From Sphingobacterium spiritivorum (lineage in GTDB: Bacteria; Bacteroidota; Bacteroidia; Sphingobacteriales; Sphingobacteriaceae), in assembly GCF_016725325.1 (NCBI RefSeq), contig NZ_CP068083.1:310001-374000 (forward strand): a DNA stretch of 64,000 nucleotides, in the 5' to 3' direction. Below are positions 19,001 to 29,960 of the stretch, one piece after another. The position numbers were made by a program, and so were the translations under genes. The notes below the pieces were generated by a model. It ran no database searches. It had not been told where the DNA came from and saw nothing but the letters and a program-made list of their open reading frames with translations. Position 1 is the first letter of the stretch. The number at the start of each line of letters is the position of its first letter.

Positions 19001-19200
19001 ATTCATTCAAGCTTAAGAATACCACATTTGTGAAAAATCTTGGCGTATCTCTCTATGGCCGTAACCTTTGGAATATCTATACTAAAAGCAAGTATATCGA
19101 TCCTGAATTTACCAATAGCGGAGGCAATGTACAAGGTATAGAAGGAGGAAACATTCCTACCCCGGTAACTTATGGTTTTAATGTTAATCTTAAATTCTAA
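16015..19200 (+). CDS. SusC/RagA family TonB-dependent outer-membrane transporter
   Basis: A 1061-residue outer-membrane barrel that imports a nutrient with its SusD partner, powered by TonB. A signal peptide (cleavage near AQNN at 22-25) is followed by a carboxypeptidase-like domain (VSGKVTDEQNLPLSGVTV), the TonB-box-like ELTEVVVTALGISREKKALGYAVQEV segment, the plug (IRGI-like RGINSIAGNNQPLYVVDGTP, ISVLKGPSAAALYGSRAANGVILITTK) and the barrel ending in aromatic F. The substrate is not shown: no glycosidase, sulfatase or peptidase lies in the operon. A probable leader peptide region precedes it. Confidence 0.95.
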   Translation: MNLKIHHFLILIVGILLPSYLHAQNNNVSGKVTDEQNLPLSGVTVTEIGGTHTTQTDQNGAFTLQISSAETKIRITFIGYESQTLTVKSGQQLAISLKSENTQLTEVVVTALGISREKKALGYAVQEVKSTELQTRPTNALSAISGKVAGLQVVSSGGNIGGSTRVLLRGINSIAGNNQPLYVVDGTPMDNSDLNSSATINGSAGKDVGNMIQDLNPDDIENISVLKGPSAAALYGSRAANGVILITTKRAAKGERVDISLNTGVDFENIVRLPKRQKLYGQGYATTFPTANINGTDYKIVDYASDESWGPRLDGTPVLQWYSLNPEDEANYLKPTPWSYPKNDVNYFFKTGISNTNNLSIAGTSGSTNYRFSYTNKNVSGTIPNSSLDRNTLNFSGGTQLGNLKITSTLNYIKNSSLGKPWSGASNRNIMLEAFQWGAVQVDYKILENYKRADGTPLAWNRTGWQNTPAAEATRFIDNPYWSAYESYMEESRDRFYGNFGLQYDVNNWLTVGAKVHGDIYSFNYQDRIAVYSRSASQYEESSNKLNEYNYEFLATAKKNWDKFSLVANIGANLRDQQRKVDYAITQGGLIVPEYYNLKNASSVKVDNNRFHKRVSSLYGSFSLGYNDLLYIDGTVRNDWSSTLPVDDNSFIYPSFTGSFIFSQLEGVKNLDWLSFGKLRLGWAQVGNDTDPYQLYKVYGVDLSFDGLPSTSLQNQLNNPLLKPEITTSWETGLNLQFLKNRVGIDVTYYNNSSRNQIIPLPVSPAFGYEYKIINAGKINNKGLEITLNGTPVKSQNLEWNSTLNWSRNRNKVIKLSDDANTYTLSNSLVSLVAREGEQYGQLLGYDFVKTDDGRRVVQADGTYMRTSQLVPLGSVLPDYIFGFQNQFRYKNLSLGFLIDGRVGGSFFSQTYKVGMYAGILDRTAENNIRETGVILDGVKGNVVFNPDGSYTVSNISENDTRITAQQWARNEYNGPTTFSIFDGTFIKLREVTVGYSFKLKNTTFVKNLGVSLYGRNLWNIYTKSKYIDPEFTNSGGNVQGIEGGNIPTPVTYGFNVNLKF

Positions 19201-19206
19201 TTTTCC

Positions 19207-20754
19207 ATGAAATTACTCAAATTCACATATACAGGTTTACTAGGTCTATCATTATTGATACTGGCTTCATGCTCAGATGAGAAATTTACAGAGATAAATA
19301 CAAATCCGAATCTTCCGGCTAAAGTATCGACGACAAGTCTGCTGATATCCGCCCAGAAACAAACGATGGATGCTATCCGCAGTGAAGAGATCAACTACAG
19401 AGGGGCACAATTGTTTGCACAGTATTTTAGTCAGAATATTTATACCGATCCTTCCCGCTATCAGATACCGACAAGTTATTCGGATAATTTCTGGATCAAA
19501 TCGTATAAAGCGCTCAATAATCTGAATGAGATTATCAAACTCAACACAGATGAAGCTACGCGTATCGGAGTGACGGCGAATAATGCGGGAACCAATACAA
19601 ACCAGATCGCTATAGCACGCGTATTGAAGTCCTATCTTTTTCATTCGCTGACGGATGTATTCGGTGATATTCCCTACGAATCTTACGGTAACAAGGATGC
19701 TGATTTCCAGGCCTTACAACAAAGTCCGGACAATCTGACTCCCAAATATGCTACACAGGAAAAGATCTATAAAGATATTCTCAATGAACTGAAGCAGGCC
19801 GCAGACACCTTATTCAAATACAGCTCTGCCAACACATTCGGCACATCAGATAATATCTACAAAGGAAGCAATCAAAAATGGTATAAATTTGCAAACTCTT
19901 TACGCCTGCGTCTGGCAACACGTATAGCACTCAAAGATGCCGCATTATCCCGTACCCATATTGAAAGTGCGCTGGCACAAGGAGTATTCACATCGAATGA
20001 TGACAATGCAGCCTTCAAATATTCATCAGCATCCCCAAATGAAGCTCCATTATACCGTGCTACAGTAATTGCAAACAGAAAGGATTTTGCCGTTTCTAAT
20101 GTTATTATCGATGCCCTAAAAGGAATTCGCGGACCTTTTACAACTCCGGATCCGAGACTGGCTAAATATGCCAATCCAAATGCAAGTGGTGTATATAACG
20201 GACAAATCTACGGACTACCGCTCGAAGCAGGACAACTATTTCCGGAAAACACGATCTCATTACCGGGAACAATCATTAATGCAGCAAACTATGCGGAAGT
20301 ATTACAGGAATACTCCGAAGTTGAGTTCCTGATTTCTGAATATAAAAACTGGGATCAGACAGCTTATGCTAACGGAGTAAAAGCTTCATTAACAAAATGG
20401 GGTGTAAATGATACAGATGCAGCCACATATCTTTCTGCATTACCGGCAGCTAACAAACAAAATGTACTGACTCAAAAATATCTGGCCCTTTACAATCAAG
20501 GTATAGAATCCTGGTCAGAAATACGCCGGACAGGATATCCCTTATTCCTGATCAAAAGCGGAGATCTGTTATGGACCGGTCTTGTAGGAGGTGTCACAAA
20601 AACCTACTACTTTACACCTGAAGTAGGTACGGCTATTCCAAACAGATTGGTATACCCGATCATTGAACAGAATACCAATAAAGCAAACTATCAGGATGCT
20701 TTAAAATCTCAGGGAGACGACGTCATTACCAATAAAATATGGTGGAATAAATAA
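19207..20754 (+). CDS. SusD/RagB-like surface lipoprotein
   Basis: Substrate-binding lid of the SusCD transporter, 515 residues, six bases after susC. The signal peptide ends in a lipobox LASC with Cys22 (LLILASCSDEKFTEIN), so it is lipid-anchored, and the EINTNPNLP start is typical of the SusD-like_2 group. TPR-like helices follow, with the conserved block EVEFLISEY and GIESWSEIRRTGYP near the C-terminus. Works as a pair with the SusC above. A terminator follows. Confidence 0.93.
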   Translation: MKLLKFTYTGLLGLSLLILASCSDEKFTEINTNPNLPAKVSTTSLLISAQKQTMDAIRSEEINYRGAQLFAQYFSQNIYTDPSRYQIPTSYSDNFWIKSYKALNNLNEIIKLNTDEATRIGVTANNAGTNTNQIAIARVLKSYLFHSLTDVFGDIPYESYGNKDADFQALQQSPDNLTPKYATQEKIYKDILNELKQAADTLFKYSSANTFGTSDNIYKGSNQKWYKFANSLRLRLATRIALKDAALSRTHIESALAQGVFTSNDDNAAFKYSSASPNEAPLYRATVIANRKDFAVSNVIIDALKGIRGPFTTPDPRLAKYANPNASGVYNGQIYGLPLEAGQLFPENTISLPGTIINAANYAEVLQEYSEVEFLISEYKNWDQTAYANGVKASLTKWGVNDTDAATYLSALPAANKQNVLTQKYLALYNQGIESWSEIRRTGYPLFLIKSGDLLWTGLVGGVTKTYYFTPEVGTAIPNRLVYPIIEQNTNKANYQDALKSQGDDVITNKIWWNK

Positions 20755-20773
20755 CGCCACACCCCATATGTTT

Positions 20774-22473
<1,700 letters not shown>

Positions 22474-22497
22474 TACATATTATACTTATTATTCGAG

Positions 22498-22533
22498 ACA
22501 CCTTACTTAAGTTAATTAAGTAAGGTGTTTTTG
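22498..22533 (+). terminator. Terminator after the ABC-F gene
   Basis: ACACCTTACTTAA and TTAAGTAAGGTGT, perfect 13-base arms with a five-base loop, then TTTTT. Confidence 0.92.
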
Positions 22534-22541
22534 TATACACT

Positions 22542-22621
22542 CTTAGCGAACCCCTCCTCTCTCCTTTTCAAGGAGAGATCCCGATGTATCGGGAGAGAGG
22601 TTAAAAACTAAATCCGTTTGC
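22542..22621 (+). repeat. Intergenic repeat, copy A
   Basis: About 80 bases, nearly identical to copy B at 22735-22814. Each has internal inverted parts: CTCTCCTTTTCAAGGAGAG and a CCCGATGTATCGGG hairpin, ending in GAGAGAGGTTAAAAA. This is a small palindromic intergenic repeat, non-coding. Confidence 0.75.
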
Positions 22622-22642
22622 TTATACCTTCATTAGCAGTAT

Positions 22643-22690
22643 AAAAAACCTCTCCCTAACCCTCTCCTTTTTAAGGAGAGGGAACTTTTT
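22643..22690 (-). repeat. Intergenic repeat, related element in opposite orientation
   Basis: AAAAAACCTCTCCCTAACCC with CTCTCCTTTTTAAGGAGAG is the reverse-oriented relative of copies A and B, without the CCCGATGTATCGGG part. Confidence 0.6.
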
Positions 22691-22734
22691 AACGGAGCTT
22701 ATCTCTCCTCCTTCCTTAGAAGCAAACTGAAGCT

Positions 22735-22814
22735 CCTTAGCGACCCCTTCTCTCTCCTTTCCAAGGAGAGATCCCGATGTATCGGGAGAGAGGTTAAAAA
22801 CCAGATACGTTTGC
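22735..22814 (+). repeat. Intergenic repeat, copy B
   Basis: Differs from copy A by only a few single-base changes and one missing A. The three elements fill the gap between the ABC-F gene and the TonB receptor gene. Confidence 0.75.
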
Positions 22815-22961
22815 TGCTCCACTCACCAACAGAGCAAAGAACAACTCCTTAATTCTTCCGACGAGTCAGAACAAGTTCTATTTAGGAGAGAGAACCCACA
22901 CATCTTATAAAAAAAATAAAATACTGAAAAACAACCAATTACATACACAAACACAAATTAA

Positions 22962-22993
22962 TTTGTAAAATAACATTCATCAAAATATATTTG
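22962..22993 (+). promoter_or_regulatory. Promoter of the TonB receptor gene
   Basis: TTTG at 22962-22965 and TATATTTG at 22986-22993, separated by exactly 20 bases: the best match to the Bacteroidota -33/-7 promoter in the window. The ATG follows 32 bases later. Confidence 0.8.
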
Positions 22994-23024
22994 TCTACTT
23001 ATTCTATAGACTTTATAAAATTAA

Positions 23025-25898
23025 ATGACAAAACTTCGACCTATCCTTTTTATTTTATTCCTCTTTACAGTGCAATCCGCATACAGTCAGGGCAATAATC
23101 TTATTGAATTATCCGGTCACATTATTGATCAGGAATCAAAACAACCTATCTCGGGAGTAACTGTACTCGTCGAAGGAACAGTCAACGGAACATCGACCAA
23201 TGATAAAGGAGATTTCAAACTGACTACAAGAGCAAAATATCCGTTCAAACTTAAAGTCTCAGCAGTAGGATTCGCAGCGCGGACCTATGAAATCACCGGA
23301 CCTGAATCCAATTTAAACCTCGAACTGCTCACACAGACTATATTGGGAAAAGAAGTCGTAGTCACTGCATCCCGGGTAGAAGAAAATATTCTTAAATCTC
23401 CGGTAGCTATCGAAAAATTAGATATACGGGCTATCCGTCAGTCTCCTGCTCCCAGTTTTTACGATGCTCTGGAAAATGTAAAAGGGGTTCAGATGACAAC
23501 CTCCAGTATCACTTTTAAAATTCCGAATACCAGAGGGTTTAATATCCCGAACAATTTTCGTTTTGTACAACTGGCTGATGGAGTAGACATGCAGGCAGCG
23601 ACTCTTGGTGTTCCACTTGGAAACGCTATCGGCCCTACAGAACTGGACATTGCCAGTATAGAGATCACTCCCGGAGCTTCATCTGCACTATATGGCATGA
23701 ATGCCATTAACGGTATGGCCAATCTGCTCACAAAAAATCCCTTTTTATATCAGGGACTCAGTGTATACAGCAAAAACGGACTTAATCATACCGGAGGCAC
23801 CGGACGGGAGCTGAGCAATCTAACTGAAAATGCAATCCGATACGCTAAAGCATTTAACAACAAATTTGCATTCAAAGTCAATCTCAGTTATTTGAGAGGA
23901 ACAGATTGGTTATCTAATTCATATCAGGATCAAAATCCGAATAGCCTTGTAACCGCCAATCCTTCCTATCCGGAATTAGATGGCATTAATAATACAGCAT
24001 ATGATGGATGGAACATCTATGGTGATGAAAATAATAATGCAGTGACGGTATCAGGATTAACATACAACGGAAAATCCAATCAGTCTCTGATCGTCAGAAG
24101 AACCGGCTACAAAGAACAGGATTTATCCAAACCTACTGTAGAGAATCTCAAATTTGATGCTGCATTACACTACCGGCTAAGCGAAAATGCAGAATTATCC
24201 TACAGCTACCGTTTTGGGCGTATGGATGGTGTATTTCAAAGAGGAAACAAAATTCAGCTTGATAATGTAAGAGTTCAGAATCATAAACTGGAGTTAAAAG
24301 GAAGTGATTATAGCATCCGGACATATATATCTTCGGAGAATACCGGCGATTCATACAATATCAAACCTCTGGCGGATAATCTGGATCTTACCCACTTATC
24401 CAACAATGCCTGGAGAGATAAATTCAAAGCCTCTCTCCAAACACAGCTTAACAACGGAATTGCTTTGGCTGATGCAGCCCGTCAAGCACGTGCAGATGCA
24501 GATCTGGGACGTGTAGAAGCCGGAACAAAAGCTTTTGATGAACTCAAAAACACAATTATTGGGATCAACAACTGGGATCATACCAATGCAGGAGTATCAA
24601 CCGGAACAAGTACCGGAGGTGCAAAACTCAAACAAATGAGCCGCACCTATCATGCAAACGGGCAATGGGATCTTTCCCGTCACGTAGAAGTGGTAGACAT
24701 ACTCTTAGGTGCAGATGCGACTATTTATGAAGTTATCCCGGACGGAAATAACTTCGTAGACTTCAAAAGACCTGTTGCCGAGCGTAATATCCCTTTGGAA
24801 AATGGTTCTTTCGGAGAAAATGTATACTATAAAAAATTCGGCGGATTCACTCAGGTAACCAAATCTCTGCTGGAAGAAAAGTTAAAGCTTTTTGCTTCCC
24901 TTCGTGTAGATTATAACCCCGAATTCAAAGCTAAATTTAACCCACGCTTTGCAGCAGTATACACACTTGCAGAAAAACACAATTTCAGAGCTTCTTTCCA
25001 GAACGGCTTCCGTTTCCCTGCACTCTTTGAGGCTCTTTCTTTTGTCAACAACGGAAATGTACGTCGTGTGGGCGGTCTTTCTTATATAAATGAGGGCTTG
25101 GGCTACCTGGACAATTCGTATACTCTGGCCTCCGTTAACAATTTCAATGCAGCAGTGAATAAGGATGTCGCAGGAGGATTAACAGCAAATGATGCTGCAT
25201 TAAAGAATAAAGAACTTCTGACCGCCACCGACTTGAAAGCCACTGATCCCGAGCGCATTACTTCTTTCGAAATCGGCTACAAAAGCGTTATCCTGGATAA
25301 TAAACTGGCTATTGACTGGGATATCTACAGCAATGTATATAACGGTTTCTTAGGACAGGTAGAGGTAGCCGTACCGTCAACAGATCGCATCACTACAGAT
25401 GCTTCTGTAATCGATATGCTGGCCGCCAATCGTGCTAAACAAACCCGTTACAGAGTATATACCAATGCAAAAAACAGCTATAACAACTATGGAAGTTCAT
25501 TAGGATTGACATACAATTTTTACGAAAAGTATACCCTTTCCGGAAATATTAATTACAGTGCCATCACTGAAAATAAAGAGAAAGACATATTCGTCACCGG
25601 CTTTAATACGCCCAAATGGGCAACCAATCTTTCTTTTGGTAACAGAGAGATACTCCCAAATTTCGGATTCAATATTGTATGGAAATGGCAGGATGCATTT
25701 GACTGGGAGAGTCCGCTCGTCAATGCAAGAGTAAATGCTTACAGCAACATCGATGCACAGGTAAGCTACAGAGTTGGAAAAGCAACCATAAAAGCAGGTG
25801 GAAGTAACATCTTTAACAAGCACTACATTCAGTATGCCGGAGGTCCTACACTTGGAGCCTTGTATTATACGGCTATTACTTTTGACAATATTTTATAG
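23025..25898 (+). CDS. TonB-dependent receptor with carboxypeptidase-like domain
   Basis: A 957-residue outer-membrane receptor that imports an unknown ligand. Signal peptide (LFILFLFTVQSAYSQ), then a CarboxypepD_reg-like domain (ELSGHIIDQESKQPISGVTV, about residues 27-100), TonB-box-like KEVVVTASRVEEN, a plug with IASIEITPGASSALYGMNAINGMANLLTK, and a beta barrel ending in an aromatic-rich strand (GALYYTAITFDNIL). It differs from the SusC above and has no SusD partner, so it resembles receptors for siderophores, cobalamin or small organic molecules. The ligand cannot be read from the sequence. Own promoter and terminator. Confidence 0.93.
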   Translation: MTKLRPILFILFLFTVQSAYSQGNNLIELSGHIIDQESKQPISGVTVLVEGTVNGTSTNDKGDFKLTTRAKYPFKLKVSAVGFAARTYEITGPESNLNLELLTQTILGKEVVVTASRVEENILKSPVAIEKLDIRAIRQSPAPSFYDALENVKGVQMTTSSITFKIPNTRGFNIPNNFRFVQLADGVDMQAATLGVPLGNAIGPTELDIASIEITPGASSALYGMNAINGMANLLTKNPFLYQGLSVYSKNGLNHTGGTGRELSNLTENAIRYAKAFNNKFAFKVNLSYLRGTDWLSNSYQDQNPNSLVTANPSYPELDGINNTAYDGWNIYGDENNNAVTVSGLTYNGKSNQSLIVRRTGYKEQDLSKPTVENLKFDAALHYRLSENAELSYSYRFGRMDGVFQRGNKIQLDNVRVQNHKLELKGSDYSIRTYISSENTGDSYNIKPLADNLDLTHLSNNAWRDKFKASLQTQLNNGIALADAARQARADADLGRVEAGTKAFDELKNTIIGINNWDHTNAGVSTGTSTGGAKLKQMSRTYHANGQWDLSRHVEVVDILLGADATIYEVIPDGNNFVDFKRPVAERNIPLENGSFGENVYYKKFGGFTQVTKSLLEEKLKLFASLRVDYNPEFKAKFNPRFAAVYTLAEKHNFRASFQNGFRFPALFEALSFVNNGNVRRVGGLSYINEGLGYLDNSYTLASVNNFNAAVNKDVAGGLTANDAALKNKELLTATDLKATDPERITSFEIGYKSVILDNKLAIDWDIYSNVYNGFLGQVEVAVPSTDRITTDASVIDMLAANRAKQTRYRVYTNAKNSYNNYGSSLGLTYNFYEKYTLSGNINYSAITENKEKDIFVTGFNTPKWATNLSFGNREILPNFGFNIVWKWQDAFDWESPLVNARVNAYSNIDAQVSYRVGKATIKAGGSNIFNKHYIQYAGGPTLGALYYTAITFDNIL

Positions 25899-25932
25899 CA
25901 CTTAATGATCTCCTCATAATTGGTTTATTCAA

Positions 25933-25966
25933 AGAAAGGCTTTCCCCTCCCCGGGGAAAGACCTTT
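25933..25966. terminator. Terminator between converging genes
   Basis: AAAGGCTTTCCCC and GGGGAAAGACCTTT pair with one bulged base. It lies between the TonB receptor gene (+) and the MFS gene (-). Confidence 0.75.
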
Positions 25967-25972
25967 ATGTTA

Positions 25973-27553
25973 TTAGTGAACATTGGACATATCCACTTTA
26001 TTTTTACCTTGTTTAATTGTCAGTACAAAAGGTACACAAATCAGAAAAACAATTCCCAGATACAGAAATACATCCATATAAGAGAGTACTGCAGCTTGCT
26101 TGGTGACTGAAAGATCGAGAAGCTGATGCGCTTTAGCTAACGCTTCATTGGAACTGAATCCCTTAGACATAAAATTAGCCTGCATCTGCTGTATACGCTG
26201 CTGCACTTCAAAACTGCTGGAGTCCAGATGCGAAATCAGATCTACCCGGTGTTTTTGTGAATCTCTGGATATAAAAGTTGTGATCAAGGCTATACCGAAG
26301 GATCCGCCCAACTGACGCATCATCCCTGTAAATGCAGCCCCCTCTCCAATCGCTTTTCCCTGTAAAGTAGATAGAGATAAAGTCATCACCGGTACAAATA
26401 ATAATCCCAGACCTACTCCCCGTATAATCAGCGGCCAGAACATATGCTCTGATCCTGTGTCATTCGTCAGTATACCATACATGAAAAATGAGAACCCGAA
26501 AAATATACACAAACCAACTGCAACCATATATTTTTGTGGTAAGCCAGCCTGAATCATTTTTCCTATAAACGGCATCATCAAACCGGTCATAATCGAACTC
26601 GGGATCAGTAACAATCCAGCATCCGTGGCAGACCAGCCCAGAATAGACTGCGTGTAGATAGGGATAATAAAGGTGGACCCGAACAAACCAAATCCCAGAA
26701 TGAAACTCATAATAGTTCCCACCTGTAGATTTTTATCTTTCAGTACCCGAAGATTGACAATCGGATTCTTGTATGTCAATTCGCGCCAGATAAAGAAAAA
26801 CAACCCAAAGAAAGATAAGATCGACAAAGTGACAATCGTACGATTCTCAAACCAGTCGTCCTGCTGTCCATGTTCAAGCACATACTGCAGCGATCCAATA
26901 AACATAATCAGAAAGACCACACCCCACCAATCCACTTCACTTGCAGACTGTTTCTTACCATATTTGGGACTTCTGACGAAAGATAAGGTTAAAAGTGTCG
27001 CGATAATACCCAAAGGCACATTGATATAAAATATATACGGCCACGAATATTCATCTACGATATATCCACCCAACGGAGGACCTAAGGTCGGTCCCACAAT
27101 GACACCCATACCGTAGATGGCCTGTGCCATACTTCTTTTCTCCGGAGGATAACTCTCTGTGATAATCGTCTGTGCAGTTACCAGAAGCGCACCTCCACCC
27201 ATACCCTGAATAAACCTGAAGAAAACAAGTTCCCAGATATTGGTTGCATTACCACATAAAAAGGAAGCAACCGTAAAAATAATAATGGATGCTGCGAAAT
27301 AGTTTCGTCGGCCGAACTGTTGCGAAAGCCAGCTGGTCATCGGGATTACAATTACATTGGCGATAGCATAAGCTGTAATCACCCATGCAACATCTGTCAA
27401 CGTAGCGCCCAGGGAGCCCTTCATGTCATTCAAGGCTACATTGACAATAGTCGTATCCACAATTTCCAGCAAGGCACATAATACAGCTGTAATCGTAATG
27501 ACTACGCGACGGAAACCATATTCAACCAGACTATCCTGTTGTAATGTTTCCAT
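25973..27553 (-). CDS. DHA2 family MFS multidrug efflux transporter (EmrB-like)
   Basis: A 526-residue inner-membrane drug/proton antiporter, length and 14-helix layout typical of the DHA2 (EmrB) family. Visible motifs: the WVITAYAIANVIVIPMTSWL first-helix region, GGGALLVTAQTIITESYPPEKR (motif A region) and GPTLGPPLGGYIVDEYSWPYIF (motif C region). The C-terminal tail is cytosolic. Two bases after the HlyD-type gene, so the three pump genes are translated together. Substrate not known. Confidence 0.95.
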   Translation of the reverse strand: METLQQDSLVEYGFRRVVITITAVLCALLEIVDTTIVNVALNDMKGSLGATLTDVAWVITAYAIANVIVIPMTSWLSQQFGRRNYFAASIIIFTVASFLCGNATNIWELVFFRFIQGMGGGALLVTAQTIITESYPPEKRSMAQAIYGMGVIVGPTLGPPLGGYIVDEYSWPYIFYINVPLGIIATLLTLSFVRSPKYGKKQSASEVDWWGVVFLIMFIGSLQYVLEHGQQDDWFENRTIVTLSILSFFGLFFFIWRELTYKNPIVNLRVLKDKNLQVGTIMSFILGFGLFGSTFIIPIYTQSILGWSATDAGLLLIPSSIMTGLMMPFIGKMIQAGLPQKYMVAVGLCIFFGFSFFMYGILTNDTGSEHMFWPLIIRGVGLGLLFVPVMTLSLSTLQGKAIGEGAAFTGMMRQLGGSFGIALITTFISRDSQKHRVDLISHLDSSSFEVQQRIQQMQANFMSKGFSSNEALAKAHQLLDLSVTKQAAVLSYMDVFLYLGIVFLICVPFVLTIKQGKNKVDMSNVH

Positions 27554-27555
27554 AT

Positions 27556-28650
27556 CTATTTTACATGAACGTCAACGTCCGCATTCATTCCCGGACGCAA
27601 TAATGCGATTTTATCACTTGTATTTTTATCGGTTAATCTGATCTTGACAGGAAGACGTTGTACCGTCTTCACAAAGTTACCGGTCGCATTATCCGGAGGC
27701 AATAAAGAGAAACGGGATCCTGTAGCCGGAGAGAAAGAGTTGATTTCACCTTCAAATTCTGTATCCGGAAAAGCATCAATTTTAATAGTTACTTTCTGAC
27801 CGGGACGCATTTTATTCAGCTGCGTTTCCTTAAAATTGGCCACCACCCAGGTTTCACTGTTGTCAACAATATAAAACAACGATTGTCCCGGATTAATCAT
27901 CTGTCCGGGTTGAATTTTGATATTCGATACCTGACCATCTACAGACGCAACTACAGTAGTATAGGAAAGACTTAAATTGGCGGCATCAAGAACCGCTTTT
28001 GCACGTTCAATATTCGCCTGTGCAACGGAAGTTTGCTTAGAAGCAACCGTGGTCTTACTCACAACCGCGTTACGCTGAGATGTACTTGCATTACGTTGTT
28101 GTTGCAGAATCTCAACCTGTTTCTCTGCTTCCAGCTTGGCTGTCAAAGCCTGCTCGTATTGTTGTTTGGTAATAGAATGATTGTTATACAGATTTGAATA
28201 CCGTACGTAATCGTTATTAGCTTGTTCAGCACGTATTTTGGCCGCATCTACACTCCCTACATTAGATTTTATACTCGCATCAGAGATGGCTACATTAGCA
28301 GAAGAAGCAAAAACATCTGCTTTGGATACTTCCAGAGAACTCTCTGCAGCCAGTAAAGCCGCCTGAGCTTCCTGTACTTTCACCAGGTAATCCTGAGGTT
28401 CAATTGTAAACAATGTATCTCCTTTTTTCACGATGTCATTGTCTTTAACAAACACTTTTGACACATATCCGCCTACACGAGGGATAATAGGACTCATATT
28501 TTTGTCTACCTGCGCATCATCTGTCGTCTCATGAGCCTGGCCGTGTAAATATTTATATGTACCGTATCCACCTCCCAGCAGTACAAGAACCACCAGGATG
28601 ATGACAAATTTTTTATTTGATTTTTTACCTTCTTTATTATTAGTTTCCAT
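27556..28650 (-). CDS. HlyD/EmrA-type membrane fusion protein
   Basis: A 364-residue periplasmic adaptor linking the MFS pump to TolC. One membrane anchor at about residues 14-32 (KFVIILVVLVLLGGGYGTY), a lipoyl-like hairpin domain starting with IIPRVGGYVSKVFVKDNDIVKKGD, a long alpha-helical hairpin (about 90-210, rich in Ala, Gln and Glu) and a beta-barrel part (GQVSNIKIQPGQMINPG, VVANFKETQL). These are EmrA features. Five bases downstream of the TolC-type gene. Confidence 0.95.
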   Translation of the reverse strand: METNNKEGKKSNKKFVIILVVLVLLGGGYGTYKYLHGQAHETTDDAQVDKNMSPIIPRVGGYVSKVFVKDNDIVKKGDTLFTIEPQDYLVKVQEAQAALLAAESSLEVSKADVFASSANVAISDASIKSNVGSVDAAKIRAEQANNDYVRYSNLYNNHSITKQQYEQALTAKLEAEKQVEILQQQRNASTSQRNAVVSKTTVASKQTSVAQANIERAKAVLDAANLSLSYTTVVASVDGQVSNIKIQPGQMINPGQSLFYIVDNSETWVVANFKETQLNKMRPGQKVTIKIDAFPDTEFEGEINSFSPATGSRFSLLPPDNATGNFVKTVQRLPVKIRLTDKNTSDKIALLRPGMNADVDVHVK

Positions 28651-28655
28651 AACGA

Positions 28656-29960
28656 TTATTTCTGATTGATTTCTCCATTAGTCAATAGTAGATCATAATA
28701 CTTCTCTACTGTATTTGCTTTTCCGATAGCCAGATTGATTCTGCTTTGCAGTTGTTGTACGTCAGCCTCCAGCAGATCATCCGTATCTGCCACACCGTTA
28801 TCATATTTATCTTTTACGATTCTGAAGTTTTCATTGGCCTGATCTACCGCCTGTACGTATACCCTGTCCTGCGCTTTTGCCAGCTCATAATTTTCATTAG
28901 CCTGCTGTACCTGTACTTTGATCTGATCATTCAGCAAGCTCATATTATCTTCTACCTCACGAACCTTATTGCGGGCAACATTTACATTCTTTTTATTTTT
29001 ATACAGTGAACTGATATCGTAAGACACTCCTACACCTACATTCATAGCATTCTTCACTGTAATTACATTTTTCACATCCATAGCTGTGTAGCCACCTGTT
29101 GCAAACAAAGTCGGATAGTTAGCAGCTTTAGCGATTTTCACCTGATTCAGGGCTACATCATGCTGTGCTTCTGCAGCTTTAAGATCCGAACGATGAGCCA
29201 CAGCAGTTTCCATAGAAGCGTGAAGATTTGAAACATTGCCTGTTTCCAGCTCTATCTGTGCAAATTCAGTCTGTTCATCCAGTTTCAGAAAATTTGCCAG
29301 TTGATAGTTCATCACTTTCACATTTTTCTGAGCTTCCTGTTGTGCTACCAGATAATTAGACAATTGTAATTCAGCCTTCAACAGATCATTACGGGCAATC
29401 ACTCCATTCGTTTCCATAGCTTTAAAATCCTCTACACGCTGTCTGGCACGTTTGATATTTTCTTCAATCAGCAGATTAGTCTGCTGTGCCTTATACAAGT
29501 TCAGATACAAGGACAATGCCCGCTTGGAAAGCTGATCCTTTGTTGCCTGTGCTGACCATTGTTCAGCCTTCAATGCATTTTCTGAAGCGTGAATACTTTC
29601 CGTAATCTTACCTCCGGTGTAGATCGGCATATTGATCGTTGCTCTCCCCAGCATAAGCTGATTAGCTTTAATATCAGGTGCACCTCCCTCTCCCCCGAGT
29701 GGGATATGGAAATTGATATCCGGAGTTGTCATCAACATGTACTGACCACTTAATTGTGCTTCCGGCAACTGACTGTTTTTTGCAGATTGTACTTCTAACC
29801 TGCGGCTTTCGATTTTGGTATCCGATAAGTGGGCTTCTGTGCTTTGCGTACTGGCCAATTGTATAATTTCAGCCAGTGTCATCTTACGTTTTTCCTGAGA
29901 AAACCCATCCAGATGAGCAAACACTAAAAGTGCACCCAAACCCAATAATTTAATTTTCAT
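28656..29960 (-). CDS. TolC family outer-membrane efflux protein
   Basis: A 434-residue outer-membrane channel of the TolC family. Signal peptide (LGLGALLVFAHLDGFSQ, cleavage near 21-22) and two repeats of helical coiled-coil domains typical of OEP proteins (LADIIQLA-like LAEIIQLASTQSTEAHLSDT, later DLLEADVQQLQSRINLAIGK). It forms the exit duct of the pump formed with the next two genes. Its ATG lies inside the end of the tetR gene (11-base overlap), which suggests translational coupling. Confidence 0.93.
   Translation of the reverse strand: MKIKLLGLGALLVFAHLDGFSQEKRKMTLAEIIQLASTQSTEAHLSDTKIESRRLEVQSAKNSQLPEAQLSGQYMLMTTPDINFHIPLGGEGGAPDIKANQLMLGRATINMPIYTGGKITESIHASENALKAEQWSAQATKDQLSKRALSLYLNLYKAQQTNLLIEENIKRARQRVEDFKAMETNGVIARNDLLKAELQLSNYLVAQQEAQKNVKVMNYQLANFLKLDEQTEFAQIELETGNVSNLHASMETAVAHRSDLKAAEAQHDVALNQVKIAKAANYPTLFATGGYTAMDVKNVITVKNAMNVGVGVSYDISSLYKNKKNVNVARNKVREVEDNMSLLNDQIKVQVQQANENYELAKAQDRVYVQAVDQANENFRIVKDKYDNGVADTDDLLEADVQQLQSRINLAIGKANTVEKYYDLLLTNGEINQK

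Noticed and set aside
22542..22814. CRISPR array
   Set aside because: Only three irregular, palindromic repeats with mixed orientation and no uniform spacers, and no cas genes; it is an intergenic repeat cluster.
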